The position numbers were made by a program, and so were the translations under genes. From CAYVMN01 sp043808585 (GTDB lineage Bacteria; Desulfobacterota; DSM-4660; Desulfatiglandales; Desulfatiglandaceae): a DNA stretch of 14,466 nt. The notes under the pieces are model-generated. The model worked only from the letters and a program-made list of their open reading frames with translations. It had not been told where the DNA came from and ran no database searches. Positions 1-6,315 of the stretch are shown piece after piece (the first letter of the stretch is position 1; the number at the start of each line of letters is the position of its first letter). Location: positions 1-14,466 of the forward strand of contig JAZDES010000146.1 of the NCBI GenBank assembly GCA_043808585.1. Direction: 5' to 3'.

Positions 1-212
1 TGGTGAGCATGGATGAGAAACGAGCGATGGCAACTTGCGGCCAATACCGGCATCCAAAGCCGACAAAGGGAATGGCCGGTCGCTTTGACAGCGGCAGCCA
101 GTATACCCGCTGTGATTTCCGGAAGCATTTGGATAGCTATGGCATGACCTACGGTATAGGCAGAAGTGCCACAACTTTATGGGAGGGAGGCGTCCGATAC
201 CCGGTCTTCTGA
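1..212 (+). pseudogene. IS3-family transposase (orfB) remnant, C-terminal part
   Basis: The plus-strand frame from position 3 encodes a recognisable but degraded piece of an IS3-type DDE integrase. Visible are a QYRHP segment and the block FDSGSQYTRCDFRKHLDSYG, which corresponds to the family's conserved H-S-D-R-G-S-Q-Y-T-S-x-D-F-R-K region containing the second catalytic Asp. Further on, the expected S-M-S-R-x-G-N-C-x-D-N-A stretch that leads to the catalytic Glu is garbled (after GIGRS), which suggests a frameshift near position 170. The frame then stops at 210-212. The gene enters from the left edge, so its start is not visible. The catalytic Glu region is absent, so it cannot be active. 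It is followed directly by other broken genes, which fits a decayed insertion site. Confidence 0.6.
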
Positions 213-215
213 CGC

Positions 216-488
216 CTAAAAAGACCAGTCCAGGCTGAAGAAAACCCCTTTTCGCTCCTGTGCTTTCCCGGAATGACTTTGTTTGGTTCCGAAAAGATCC
301 CCCAGGGCATGCTGCCCCACCAGGTTGAATCTCACATCATGGGTCAGACGATACCCGAACATGATGGACATGTTTGTGTCATATGAATCTTCAATCGTCT
401 TAAGGCCCGCGGTGGGGTATTCCGTTTCATCCGAATATTGGAATCCAGCGGAAAAGGCCCACTTCTTTGTGGGATATAGGGGACGCAC
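216..488 (-). pseudogene. C-terminal fragment of a probable outer-membrane beta-barrel protein
   Basis: The minus-strand frame of 90 codons opens only with GTG at 486-488 and has a stop two codons upstream, so no real N-terminus is present. The product has alternating hydrophobic/aromatic strands (for example FSAGFQYSDE, MSIMFGYRL) and ends in FFSLDWSF. A terminal Phe after alternating aromatics is the usual C-terminal signature of outer-membrane beta-barrel proteins recognised by BamA. There is no signal peptide, so as it stands it could not be exported. I infer a truncated remnant of a larger outer-membrane protein, cut by rearrangement among the neighbouring transposon debris. I cannot name the family. 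A plain hypothetical protein is the alternative. Confidence 0.4.
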
Positions 489-503
489 ATAAGATTATAA
501 TAT

Positions 504-746
504 TCAATCGTGAAACAAGGAATATGATTGCGACTTTACCAGATCTTTTCCCCTTCGGACCGCCTGACTCACAGCCGGTTGTGTCAGCTTTAATCTTTTC
601 GCCAACTCCCCTTGGCTGATCCCCAAACTGTCTGTTGCCCAGTAACATAGAATACTGCGCGCCTCTACCTTCCTCCTCTCCTTACCCCTCTCCATTATCT
701 CTTCAGGACTCATCTCCACTCCCGTTCTCAGTAACGGATGAAAATG
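504..746 (-). pseudogene. RAYT / IS200-like (Y1, HUH) transposase remnant, internally deleted
   Basis: Read on the minus strand from about 746, the frame gives HFHPLLRTG, which matches the HUH metal-binding segment (usually N-H-F-H-L-L-L-R-T-G) of REP-associated tyrosine transposases. It then jumps directly to a C-terminal region with ARSILCYWATDSLGISQ and KRLKLTQPAVSQAVRRG, the helix-turn-helix-like tail typical of many deltaproteobacterial RAYT proteins. The codon just before HFH is a stop (747-749), where Asn is expected. The middle of the catalytic domain, including the tyrosine helix, is missing, so this is an inactive relic. A shorter reading starting at the GTG at 717-719 would encode only the tail. 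Identification rests on motif recognition, not alignment. Confidence 0.55.
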
Positions 747-776
747 TTATGTGAAGTTCTGGATTATGTGAAGTTC
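747..776. repeat. Short tandem direct repeat, 13 bp
   Basis: TTATGTGAAGTTC occurs perfectly at 747-759 and again at 764-776, a 17-bp period. It sits just upstream of the minus-strand RAYT remnant. It may be a by-product of the deletion that destroyed that gene or a small binding site; the sequence does not decide. Confidence 0.5.
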
Positions 777-877
777 GTTTTCGCCCCATGATGAAACTCC
801 TCACCATTCCCACCATTTTTTCTCAATTTCTTATTTTCCACAGATATTGCTACACATAATTTTATGCTATATAGATG

Positions 878-1168
878 GGGACGTTCGTGAAATATTGACA
901 TACTAAGTTCGTATGGCAAAAGGGATAAATGCCACGTCAATCGCGAATAGACGCTTCAGGGGCGCTCCACCATGTGATCATCCGAGGCATCGAAAGGACG
1001 GTTATTTTTCGGGACGATAAGGATCGGGATGCTTTCCTCCTCCATTGGCAAGGAGCTGGAGATCAGCCCATATGCCGTGAGCAAGTCGATAGTACATGCA
1101 CCGCAGTTATTGGAGCACGAGGATTTCGAGGAACACTTGCTGGAAAGTCAATAAATCACGAACGTCCC
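878..1168. mobile_element. Deleted RAYT-type element bounded by a 13-bp inverted repeat (MITE-like)
   Basis: GGGACGTTCGTGA at 878-890 and its exact reverse complement TCACGAACGTCCC at 1156-1168 bracket a broken RAYT-type transposase reading frame. The whole unit is about 291 bp, far too small for the usual transposase gene of this family, so it looks like a non-autonomous deletion derivative. RAYT genes are known to be flanked by REP-type palindromic ends, which is the basis for reading the repeats as element ends. No target-site duplication was identified; HUH transposition does not normally produce one. Confidence 0.6.
929..1154 (+). pseudogene. RAYT / IS200-like transposase, N-terminus fused out of frame to a distal segment
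   Basis: The frame starting at ATG 929 begins MPRQSRIDASGALHHVIIRG and continues with IERTVIFRDDKDRDAFLLHW, the standard N-terminus of RAYT transposases (M-P-R-x-x-R-I-D-x-x-G-A-L-H-H-V-x-x-R-G). Homology stops near position 1046. One base out of phase, from about 1047, the sequence reads GKELEISPYAVSKSI and ends LLES-Q-stop at 1152-1154. This resembles a distal helix-turn-helix tail. The HUH motif and the catalytic Tyr region are absent. An internal deletion plus frame change explains this. The distal part might instead belong to the host gene fragment that follows in the same frame. Confidence 0.6.
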
Positions 1169-1412
1169 TCTGATCGTCGCAGGTCCTGGACCGGAACCAC
1201 CCGGACTATCTGATGTTCAGAAGGCGGTTAACATTAGCTTTAGTGCAGATAGGGCCCAGCTTTTTAAGGCATGGCAGGCGGTAGCAAACCTGGCCGATAT
1301 GGCAGGCAAGCTGACTGTGAGTATAGATGCAGAGAGTGAAGAGGGCTTTGACAAAAATAGGCTCAGGAATGCAGTCATTGAGCCACTCCAGGAAGCCGAT
1401 CTGATTGAATGA
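1155..1412 (+). pseudogene. C-terminal remnant of a large protein (possibly DUF499-type ATPase)
   Basis: A plus-strand frame without a convincing start runs from the stop at 1152-1154 to TGA at 1410-1412. It encodes a protein-like tail: a Gly/Pro linker (VAGPGPEPPG), then VQKAVNISFSADRAQLFKAW, ANLADMAGKLTVSIDAESEE and GFDKNRLRNAVIEPLQEAD. The composition, strand-helix pattern and lack of stops argue that it once was coding. The ending resembles C-termini I associate with DUF499-type AAA ATPases, but that is from memory and is uncertain. The upstream part has been replaced by the RAYT-derived unit. It lies 38 bp before the next gene, so the two may once have been one operon. Confidence 0.4.
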
Positions 1413-1450
1413 CTGAATTCCAGACCGGCTTAAGCGTTTAAGGATTTGAT

Positions 1451-2803
1451 ATGAAAAAAAGAAAAAATGCAGATCCGTTGATCTCACAGATAGAACTGGC
1501 ATTAGACTTGGGTCAATTCATATCATACAACCGGTCTTGGGGCTTTGTTCACAACCTGGAAGATACAAAAAGCAAGATTGATGCCTTGATGGAGAGTGGA
1601 GAAACTGATCGAGCTGTTCGGCTATATGAGATGTTTCTGTCCGGATGTTATGAAAAGGCAGAAGAAGTCGACGATTCAAGTGGTAATCTCGGAGGGTTTT
1701 TTCAGGATTTGTTCTTATCCTGGATCAAGGCCAGACAAAAGGCAGGGCACGCTGCAGAGGAAACCGTTGGAGATATCCTTAACTGGATAGTGAATGATGA
1801 TTATGGGTTTTGTTATGATATAGAAAAGGAAGTGGCCAAGGTTCTCAACAAGGAGGGCTTTCTCTTATTCAAACAGCATTTTCAGGATCGATTTGAGGAA
1901 GCCTTCGGCCCTTTTGAATCCGGAAAGACCAAGTATATTTATGACTATCCCGCAGACGTTTACGTGAGTGCGAGTACTTTGAAAGACATCTATGTTGTTA
2001 AGAAGGATGTTAAAGCTTACCTTGCGCTCTGTGAGAAGGTGGGGACAACCCCAAAGGATTATGAGCATATCGCTTCACTCCAAAAAGCAAAAAGGCACTA
2101 TGATGATGCGCTGAGATGGGCTGAAAAAGGGCTGAAGCTTGAAAAGGAACGTGAATGGAGGAATCAATCCAGTTATCAATTGACTGGTATCAGAGAGGAA
2201 TTACTCAACAAACTGGGACGGAGAGAGGATGCTCTTGAAAGTGCCTGGACAGAGTTCATGAGGTACCCTTCCAAGTATAGCTATGACCGATTGATGAAAT
2301 ATATCCCCAAGGAGGATTTCCTCCATTGGCATGATAAGGCGATAGATGAGGCGAAAAAGACCTCATTGTCTGCATTTATTGAGATCTGTACGGCAACGAA
2401 AGAGTGGGATGTTCTTTCAGAGCATATTGCTTCCGCTGAGCACGAAAAGCTCGAAAAGATCAGCCATTATACCACCGAGAAAGCGGCAAAGGGGCTTGCA
2501 AAAAAATACAGCCAGGCAGCAGCGAAGGTCTACGCTGCTTTGGGAATGCGGATTATACTGGATGGAAAGAGTAAATATTATCATTACGCACTCGAACATT
2601 TTCGGAATGCCAAGAAGTTGTATGAAAAGGCGGGATGCGACCAAATGTGGATATCCCTCGTTGACCGAGTGCGCGAAAATCATTCCAGAAAATACAGTTT
2701 CATTGGAGATTTTGAAGAGATTGTAGCCAGTAATGTCCCAAAATCTCCTGAGTCCTTTGAGAAATGGGCACGAAAGACATGGAAAAAACAAACATCAAAA
2801 TGA
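1451..2803 (+). CDS. 450-residue TPR-like helical-repeat protein (DUF6880/SWIM-associated type)
   Basis: This intact gene starts at ATG 1451, preceded by a weak Shine-Dalgarno AAGGA about 7 bases upstream. The product is soluble and largely helical, with no signal peptide or membrane segment. Residues about 40-100 (including RAVRLYEMFLSGCYEKAEEV and DLFLSWIKARQ) and about 195-240 (YLALCEKVG, YEHIASLQKAKRHYDDALRW) look like TPR-type helical pairs. These match the style of the DUF6880 family and of the C-terminal half of SWIM zinc-finger proteins. No SWIM Cys/His motif is visible here. Family members are of unproven function; the helical repeats suggest a protein-binding scaffold. Base composition is visibly AT-richer than the chemosensory operon, which together with the mobile-element debris upstream fits horizontal acquisition. 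The family assignment is by recognition only. Confidence 0.6.
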   Translation: MKKRKNADPLISQIELALDLGQFISYNRSWGFVHNLEDTKSKIDALMESGETDRAVRLYEMFLSGCYEKAEEVDDSSGNLGGFFQDLFLSWIKARQKAGHAAEETVGDILNWIVNDDYGFCYDIEKEVAKVLNKEGFLLFKQHFQDRFEEAFGPFESGKTKYIYDYPADVYVSASTLKDIYVVKKDVKAYLALCEKVGTTPKDYEHIASLQKAKRHYDDALRWAEKGLKLEKEREWRNQSSYQLTGIREELLNKLGRREDALESAWTEFMRYPSKYSYDRLMKYIPKEDFLHWHDKAIDEAKKTSLSAFIEICTATKEWDVLSEHIASAEHEKLEKISHYTTEKAAKGLAKKYSQAAAKVYAALGMRIILDGKSKYYHYALEHFRNAKKLYEKAGCDQMWISLVDRVRENHSRKYSFIGDFEEIVASNVPKSPESFEKWARKTWKKQTSK

Positions 2804-2906
2804 ATAACGAGAAGAACCCAAGAGATATTGGGAGTCTGCTCTTGACATGGAATACCTATTAGGTTCGCACCAGCAGAGCGGGTGGTTTAATGAAATTAAT
2901 TATGGC

Positions 2907-3827
2907 TTATGACAAAATGAAGTCCAGTATGCCCGCGGCTCCGTGCATCTTGTTTTCGCCCTGCTGCCATACGATGGAGTTGGGACCTTCCATTACATCG
3001 TCTGTGATCTCCATCCCCCTGTGGGCCGGGAGGCAGTGCATGACCGATGCATTGCCATCTGCCAACTTGAGGAGTTCGGCATTGATCTGATAACCTTGAA
3101 ACGCCTTCAGCTTTGTCTCTTTTTCCTTTTCTTCACCCATGCTGATCCAGACATCCGTATAAAGAACATCAGCCCCTCTCGCAGCGTCTTTCGGGTCTTG
3201 AAAGACCTTGAGCTGGGAACCGGTCTTCTCTGCAATTCGCCTGGCATCATTTATGAAGCCCGAATCGGGCTGATATCTTGAAGGACAAGCGGCATTCATG
3301 TTGACCCCCGCAAGGGCACATGCCATCAACAGCGAGTTGCATACATTGTTTCCATCGCCGATGTATGCAATGCAAATTCCTTTGAGCCTGCCTTTTACCT
3401 CCAAGACAGTGAACAGATCACAAATGGCCTGTGTCGGGTGTGCAAGGTCGCTTAGCCCGTTTATGACCGGTATTCCGGAATATTCGGCAAGTTCCTCAAC
3501 GGTTTGATGGTCGTAGACCCTGGCAACAATAGCATCAAGGTAGCTTCCAAGGATCCTGGCAGTATCTTTTAGGGGCTCTCCGCGCTTGAGTTGAAGCTCG
3601 TCTGGAGCGAGATAAATGGTTGATCCTCCGAGCCTCAAAGTGGCCGCCTGAAAACTCGCTCGAGTCCTTGTAGATGGTTTTTCGAAAAATATCCCGATCA
3701 CCTTGTTTTGCAGCACCTTGAGTGTTTTCCTCTGTTTAACCTCGCTCTTTAGGAGCCTCGTCTTTTCAAGGATCTTAAACAGGTCTTCGCTAGTTAAATC
3801 CCTCAGCGTCAGTAGTGATCTAGGCAT
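2907..3827 (-). CDS. argF: Ornithine carbamoyltransferase (anabolic, arginine biosynthesis)
   Basis: Catalyses carbamoyl phosphate + L-ornithine to citrulline + phosphate in the cytoplasm, the sixth step of arginine synthesis. The 306-residue length is normal for the family. The carbamoyl-phosphate site is seen as FEKPSTRTR (residues 48-56), with Arg103 (VARVYDH) and HPTQ (130-133) completing it. The ornithine site is seen as D225 with SMG at 229-231, and the catalytic HCLPAHRG at 264-271 is present. The SMG loop and HCLP distinguish it from aspartate carbamoyltransferase. The start is ATG at 3825-3827 with a purine-rich AAAGGG upstream. It stands alone here: no other arg gene is in view. It converges with the 1451-2803 gene and diverges from the HD-GYP remnant. 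Regulation by ArgR is not evident. Catabolic ArcB is possible but less likely without arcA/arcC neighbours. Confidence 0.95.
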   Translation of the reverse strand: MPRSLLTLRDLTSEDLFKILEKTRLLKSEVKQRKTLKVLQNKVIGIFFEKPSTRTRASFQAATLRLGGSTIYLAPDELQLKRGEPLKDTARILGSYLDAIVARVYDHQTVEELAEYSGIPVINGLSDLAHPTQAICDLFTVLEVKGRLKGICIAYIGDGNNVCNSLLMACALAGVNMNAACPSRYQPDSGFINDARRIAEKTGSQLKVFQDPKDAARGADVLYTDVWISMGEEKEKETKLKAFQGYQINAELLKLADGNASVMHCLPAHRGMEITDDVMEGPNSIVWQQGENKMHGAAGILDFILS

Positions 3828-3880
3828 TCACTTTTCCCTTTCTCATTTTCAATCTTCATCCTTTCTTCAGACTGATGCCT

Positions 3881-3909
3881 TTGACAAGCAAAATCATCTC
3901 TCCTATACT
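3881..3909 (+). promoter_or_regulatory. Sigma70-type promoter reading toward the HD-GYP remnant
   Basis: TTGACA at 3881-3886 is followed, after exactly 17 bases, by TATACT at 3904-3909. This is a near-consensus -35/-10 pair on the plus strand, in the divergent gap between argF and the broken HD-GYP gene. Transcription would begin near 3916. With the HD-GYP gene destroyed it would have no known intact gene to drive, and it would run toward the 3' end of the chemosensory operon on the opposite strand. Confidence 0.6.
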
Positions 3910-3925
3910 ATATATAATGTATAGG
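3902..3925. promoter_or_regulatory. Dyad overlapping the -10 element (operator candidate)
   Basis: CCTATAC at 3902-3908 and GTATAGG at 3919-3925 form a perfect 7-bp inverted repeat around an AT-only 10-bp centre. It covers the -10 hexamer at 3904-3909, the position where repressors commonly bind. It lies about 75-98 bp upstream of argF, so it could serve either direction. It does not clearly match an ArgR box. The regulator is unknown. Confidence 0.4.
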
Positions 3926-3935
3926 GGATCAGGGC

Positions 3936-4028
3936 ATGATTAAGGCCAAATATGCTACACCCGTGGACTGGATCTTGTCAACTCAGGTAAAGTCAGCAGG
4001 ATTGGTAGGTCCTAAAATTGGCGAATAA
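3936..4028 (+). CDS. Possible 30-residue leader or remnant ORF
   Basis: ATG at 3936-3938 is preceded by GGGG and AGGG purine blocks and opens a 30-codon frame ending at TAA 4026-4028. It begins about 20 bases after the predicted transcription start and overlaps the start of the HD-GYP remnant by 11 bases. The peptide (MIKAKYATPVDWIL...) matches nothing I recognise. It may be a translated leader, the displaced N-terminus of the broken gene, or chance. Confidence 0.2.
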   Translation: MIKAKYATPVDWILSTQVKSAGLVGPKIGE

Positions 4029-4360
4029 CAATACGGAAAGATATGACCAATATGGTGCCTCTCCAGATGAGGTAAAGAAGCTGATCTCTATCCTAGAGGA
4101 GGTGGCAAATGGCAAATACTCCAATGATATAATGGAGTTTACTAAGCCTGGCCATTCGGAAACCATCCAGAGGATTGCTGAGGCAGTTGGGATGATGATG
4201 GTGAAGGTGGAGGCCAGAGAGATGCACTTGGGGCAAGGGGCCGATACATCGAGGGTCACGCCCAGAGGGTGGCGATCTATTCGGAGAGGCTTGCCCGTAG
4301 GATTGAACTTCCAGAAGAAGATGTCGAGAACATAAGATAAGGATCGGGGGCATGCTCCAT
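4018..4360 (+). pseudogene. HD-GYP domain protein (c-di-GMP phosphodiesterase family), truncated and frameshifted
   Basis: From a TTG at 4018 the frame encodes a helical N-terminal module: KKLISILEEVANGKYS, IMEFTKPGHSETIQRIAEAV and GMMMVKVEAREMHL. In related deltaproteobacterial proteins I know, this module precedes a coiled coil and an HD-GYP domain. At about 4236-4240 the frame changes, and the +2 frame (phase of 4239) continues with RYIEGHAQRVAIYSERLARR and ELPEEDVENIR. These are the first two helices of HD-GYP (usual form D-x-Y-T-x-G-H-x-x-R-V). The coiled coil between them is deleted. The frame stops at 4338-4340, and homology ends at about 4352-4360 with MLHH, where the family has L-L-H-D. 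The HD metal dyad and GYP motif are therefore lost and the gene is dead. It faces the 3' end of the REC-PP2C gene and overlaps it. Confidence 0.65.
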
Positions 4361-5416
4361 CACTGTTGAATCCCCTTTACGGCGGACACCGCTTACTACC
4401 CTTACAAAGTCTTCCAGCTTCCACATTATGCCCTCAGATGTGGTTATCTCATAGGCACCATCGCTATAAATGTATAGTTTGGCAAATTGTTTCAATTTGA
4501 GGCTGGCGCTTTGATACTCCAGCCCAGGCATTGCCCCTATTGCAACCCCGCCAGCATTGAGGAGGACCGTCTCGCTGGCCTGAGGTGAATTCCCTAATAT
4601 TGCAATCGCTGGAGGATGCCCTCCACTGGCAAAGACCAGATCCCTTCTGCCTTGATGGTAGACCCCATACCAAATAGTAAAGAACATGTTGTTATGTTTT
4701 TCCATTTGGTAGAGCGCATTAAGGGTTGCCAATACATGGCCGGGATCCCGGAAGTCTTTGGCGGGCAATGATTCAGACCGCAGTGCGTTGATTACTGATA
4801 TGGAAAGAAGGGCTGCGCCTACGCCATGCCCACAGACGTCCAACAGGTACATGGCAAAGTGATCTTCGTCTATCCAGTGATAGCCAAAGGAGTCGCCACC
4901 AAGGAATGTGGAGGGAATGAAAAGCCAGTCGGCCTTGATATCTCCGTTGAGAGGGGGGGGCAGCAAAGAACGAACGTACTCAGCAGCCTGATTCAATTCG
5001 TTGGTAAGCGCCTTCTGGCTTGCCAGGAGGGCCTTATACGCCTCGTCACGCTCCAAGAGCGAGATGTAGCCCTTCGAATGGTGTCTGATGCGGGCAATAA
5101 GCTCGATCTTATCAGGCAATTTTACCAGGTAATCGTTGGCCCCCAAAGCGAATGCCTCTGCCTTGGTAGCAGGTTCCTCTTTGGTGGATAGGACAATCAA
5201 TGGGATATTGCGGGTCTTTTCATTGGCCCGTAAGAACTTTGCCAAGGTCAGGCCATTTATCTCCGGCATAACCAGGTCGAGGAGGATAACGGTTGGAGAA
5301 ATATCACAGGCCATTTGAACGGCCTTGGCGGGGTCTTGACAGTAATGAAAGGCAATATCGGGTTCGTCGGCCAGCACACGACGGACCGCCTCCACGGATG
5401 ATGACCTGGTCGTCAA
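4277..5416 (-). CDS. REC-PP2C (SpoIIE-type) phosphatase response regulator, frameshifted and C-terminally truncated
   Basis: The open frame (379 residues) encodes most of a receiver domain followed by a linker coil and a SpoIIE/RsbU-like PP2C phosphatase domain, whose relatives dephosphorylate anti-sigma-factor antagonists. Visible features are the phospho-acceptor in VILLDLVMPE, the Lys in YLVKLP, LLPPPL and FIPSTFLGGDSFGYHW at the start of PP2C, the metal-binding LLDVCGHGVGAALL, ASGGHPPA, and YIYSDGAYEI. Two lesions are visible. The true N-terminus (beta-1 with the acidic pair) lies one frame over at 5394-5489, so the ATG at 5414-5416 is an out-of-frame artefact inside the IDDQ codons. At the other end, homology stops after KGDSTVME, before the final D-D metal-ligand motif, and the last 25 or so residues are junk shared with the HD-GYP remnant. 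It is probably a pseudogene. It is the last gene of the operon. Confidence 0.75.
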   Translation of the reverse strand: MTTRSSSVEAVRRVLADEPDIAFHYCQDPAKAVQMACDISPTVILLDLVMPEINGLTLAKFLRANEKTRNIPLIVLSTKEEPATKAEAFALGANDYLVKLPDKIELIARIRHHSKGYISLLERDEAYKALLASQKALTNELNQAAEYVRSLLPPPLNGDIKADWLFIPSTFLGGDSFGYHWIDEDHFAMYLLDVCGHGVGAALLSISVINALRSESLPAKDFRDPGHVLATLNALYQMEKHNNMFFTIWYGVYHQGRRDLVFASGGHPPAIAILGNSPQASETVLLNAGGVAIGAMPGLEYQSASLKLKQFAKLYIYSDGAYEITTSEGIMWKLEDFVRVVSGVRRKGDSTVMEHAPDPYLMFSTSSSGSSILRASLSE

Positions 5417-5489
5417 TCAATAAGACCGTAATGGGATTTAGGGTAACACCGATCGAACGTTCGTGCAGCTCTTGGGCCGTATTGCTCAT
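5394..5489 (-). pseudogene. Frameshifted N-terminus of the REC-PP2C protein
   Basis: ATG at 5487-5489, 30 bp after the MBL-fold gene stops, opens MSNTAQELHERSIG and ITVLLIDDQVII. This is the beta-1 strand and acidic pair of a receiver domain, closely paralleling RITVLLVDDQPIV in the cyclase of this operon. After codon 32 the frame becomes meaningless. Dropping one G near 5391-5397 restores I-I-R-E-A-V-R-R-V-L, which aligns without gaps to the cyclase receiver and joins the downstream open frame. GAGGAG lies about 12 bases upstream of the ATG as a loose ribosome-binding site. The break could be a true mutation or a sequencing error; the second lesion at the 3' end favours real decay. Confidence 0.75.
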
Positions 5490-5519
5490 TACGATCCCAC
5501 ACTCCTCTGGTATCGCTGC

Positions 5520-6311
5520 CTAGGATTCTTCGGTAAAATCAAACTCCTGGCCTTTTGTTACAAATCCCTTGAAACCGTCGGCCTCCGGCTGGAAATCGGG
5601 ATCAGGCTGGTAATGGTAAAGCCACATTTTTTTCTTCAGGGCCTCAGGCAGGGTGCATAGATCATCGTAATGGGTGTGGATGATGGACTTGAAAGGCGTA
5701 GTTTCACAATCGTGAAAGACGGCCACCACCTTTTCACCGACCCTGGAGATCACATCGGGCTGGAACTGCGTATCCATGGTAATGAATACGGCCTGTCCGT
5801 TCCGTTCAGCCTCCTTTATCAGGAGTCCGAAACTTGAGTGTCCCCTTTCGTCAATAATGACGTGAGGCATCTTAACCAGTTCAAATCTGATCCCTTCCCA
5901 CAGGAATGAGTCGCCACACCCAAGGGGCCGGCAGTCGAAGTACTCTGAAAGATTCATCTCCTTACCCTCTATGCGACCCAATCCCCCTTTTAGGGAGTTA
6001 TTCCACATCTCATCCATGAGCCTTGCTTCCATGAAGAGCTTGGGCCTCACCCTGTTGGGAGAGAAATAGGTGTTAAAGGCCAACCACTCCATCCCCCCGA
6101 TATGATCCGCGTGAAGGTGGGAGATGTAGACCGCGTCGATCTCCTCACAGAGGTTCAGATTGTGGATATTGCATTCACTCAGGGCAAATCTTGCATCACT
6201 GCCACAATCGACAAGCATCTTCTTGCCGCTTCTGGCAAGGATCAACATGTTGGATTGGTAATACTTGAAGGTGGTGAAGGCGGATCCGACGCCAATGAAC
6301 TTGATTTTCAT
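5520..6311 (-). CDS. Metallo-beta-lactamase-fold hydrolase (RNase Z-like)
   Basis: This 263-residue cytoplasmic protein has no signal peptide. It carries the binuclear-metal signature HLHADH at residues 65-70, preceded by the strand IDAVYIS, plus MPH (His150), Asp180 in ITMDTQ, HD at 200-201, and His212/His214 with His233 near the C-terminus. The N-terminus MKIKFIGVGSAF and LVDCGSD are typical of RNase Z-like and cyclic-nucleotide-phosphodiesterase-like MBL enzymes. The substrate is not determined by sequence. The ATG lies 4 bp after the cyclase stop with no good ribosome-binding site, so translational coupling to the cyclase is likely. Sitting between a nucleotide cyclase and a phosphatase output, it may hydrolyse the cyclic nucleotide. 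That is inference from context; an RNA, phosphodiester or lactone substrate is also possible. Confidence 0.85.
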   Translation of the reverse strand: MKIKFIGVGSAFTTFKYYQSNMLILARSGKKMLVDCGSDARFALSECNIHNLNLCEEIDAVYISHLHADHIGGMEWLAFNTYFSPNRVRPKLFMEARLMDEMWNNSLKGGLGRIEGKEMNLSEYFDCRPLGCGDSFLWEGIRFELVKMPHVIIDERGHSSFGLLIKEAERNGQAVFITMDTQFQPDVISRVGEKVVAVFHDCETTPFKSIIHTHYDDLCTLPEALKKKMWLYHYQPDPDFQPEADGFKGFVTKGQEFDFTEES

Positions 6312-6315
6312 GGAG

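Noticed and set aside
894..899. Perfect TTGACA in front of the RAYT remnant, possible promoter
   Set aside because: At 16-18 bases downstream there is only an AAAAGG-like hexamer, with no acceptable -10 element. One matching hexamer is not enough.
2835..2877. TCTGCT...AGCAGA dyad in the convergent gap, possible bidirectional terminator
   Set aside because: Only 6 bp of stem with a loop of over 30 bases and no following T or A run, so it is not a credible intrinsic terminator.
3902..3925. ArgR operator for argF
   Set aside because: The dyad is in a suitable place but lacks the TGAAT-type half-sites of known ARG boxes, so only a generic operator is proposed.
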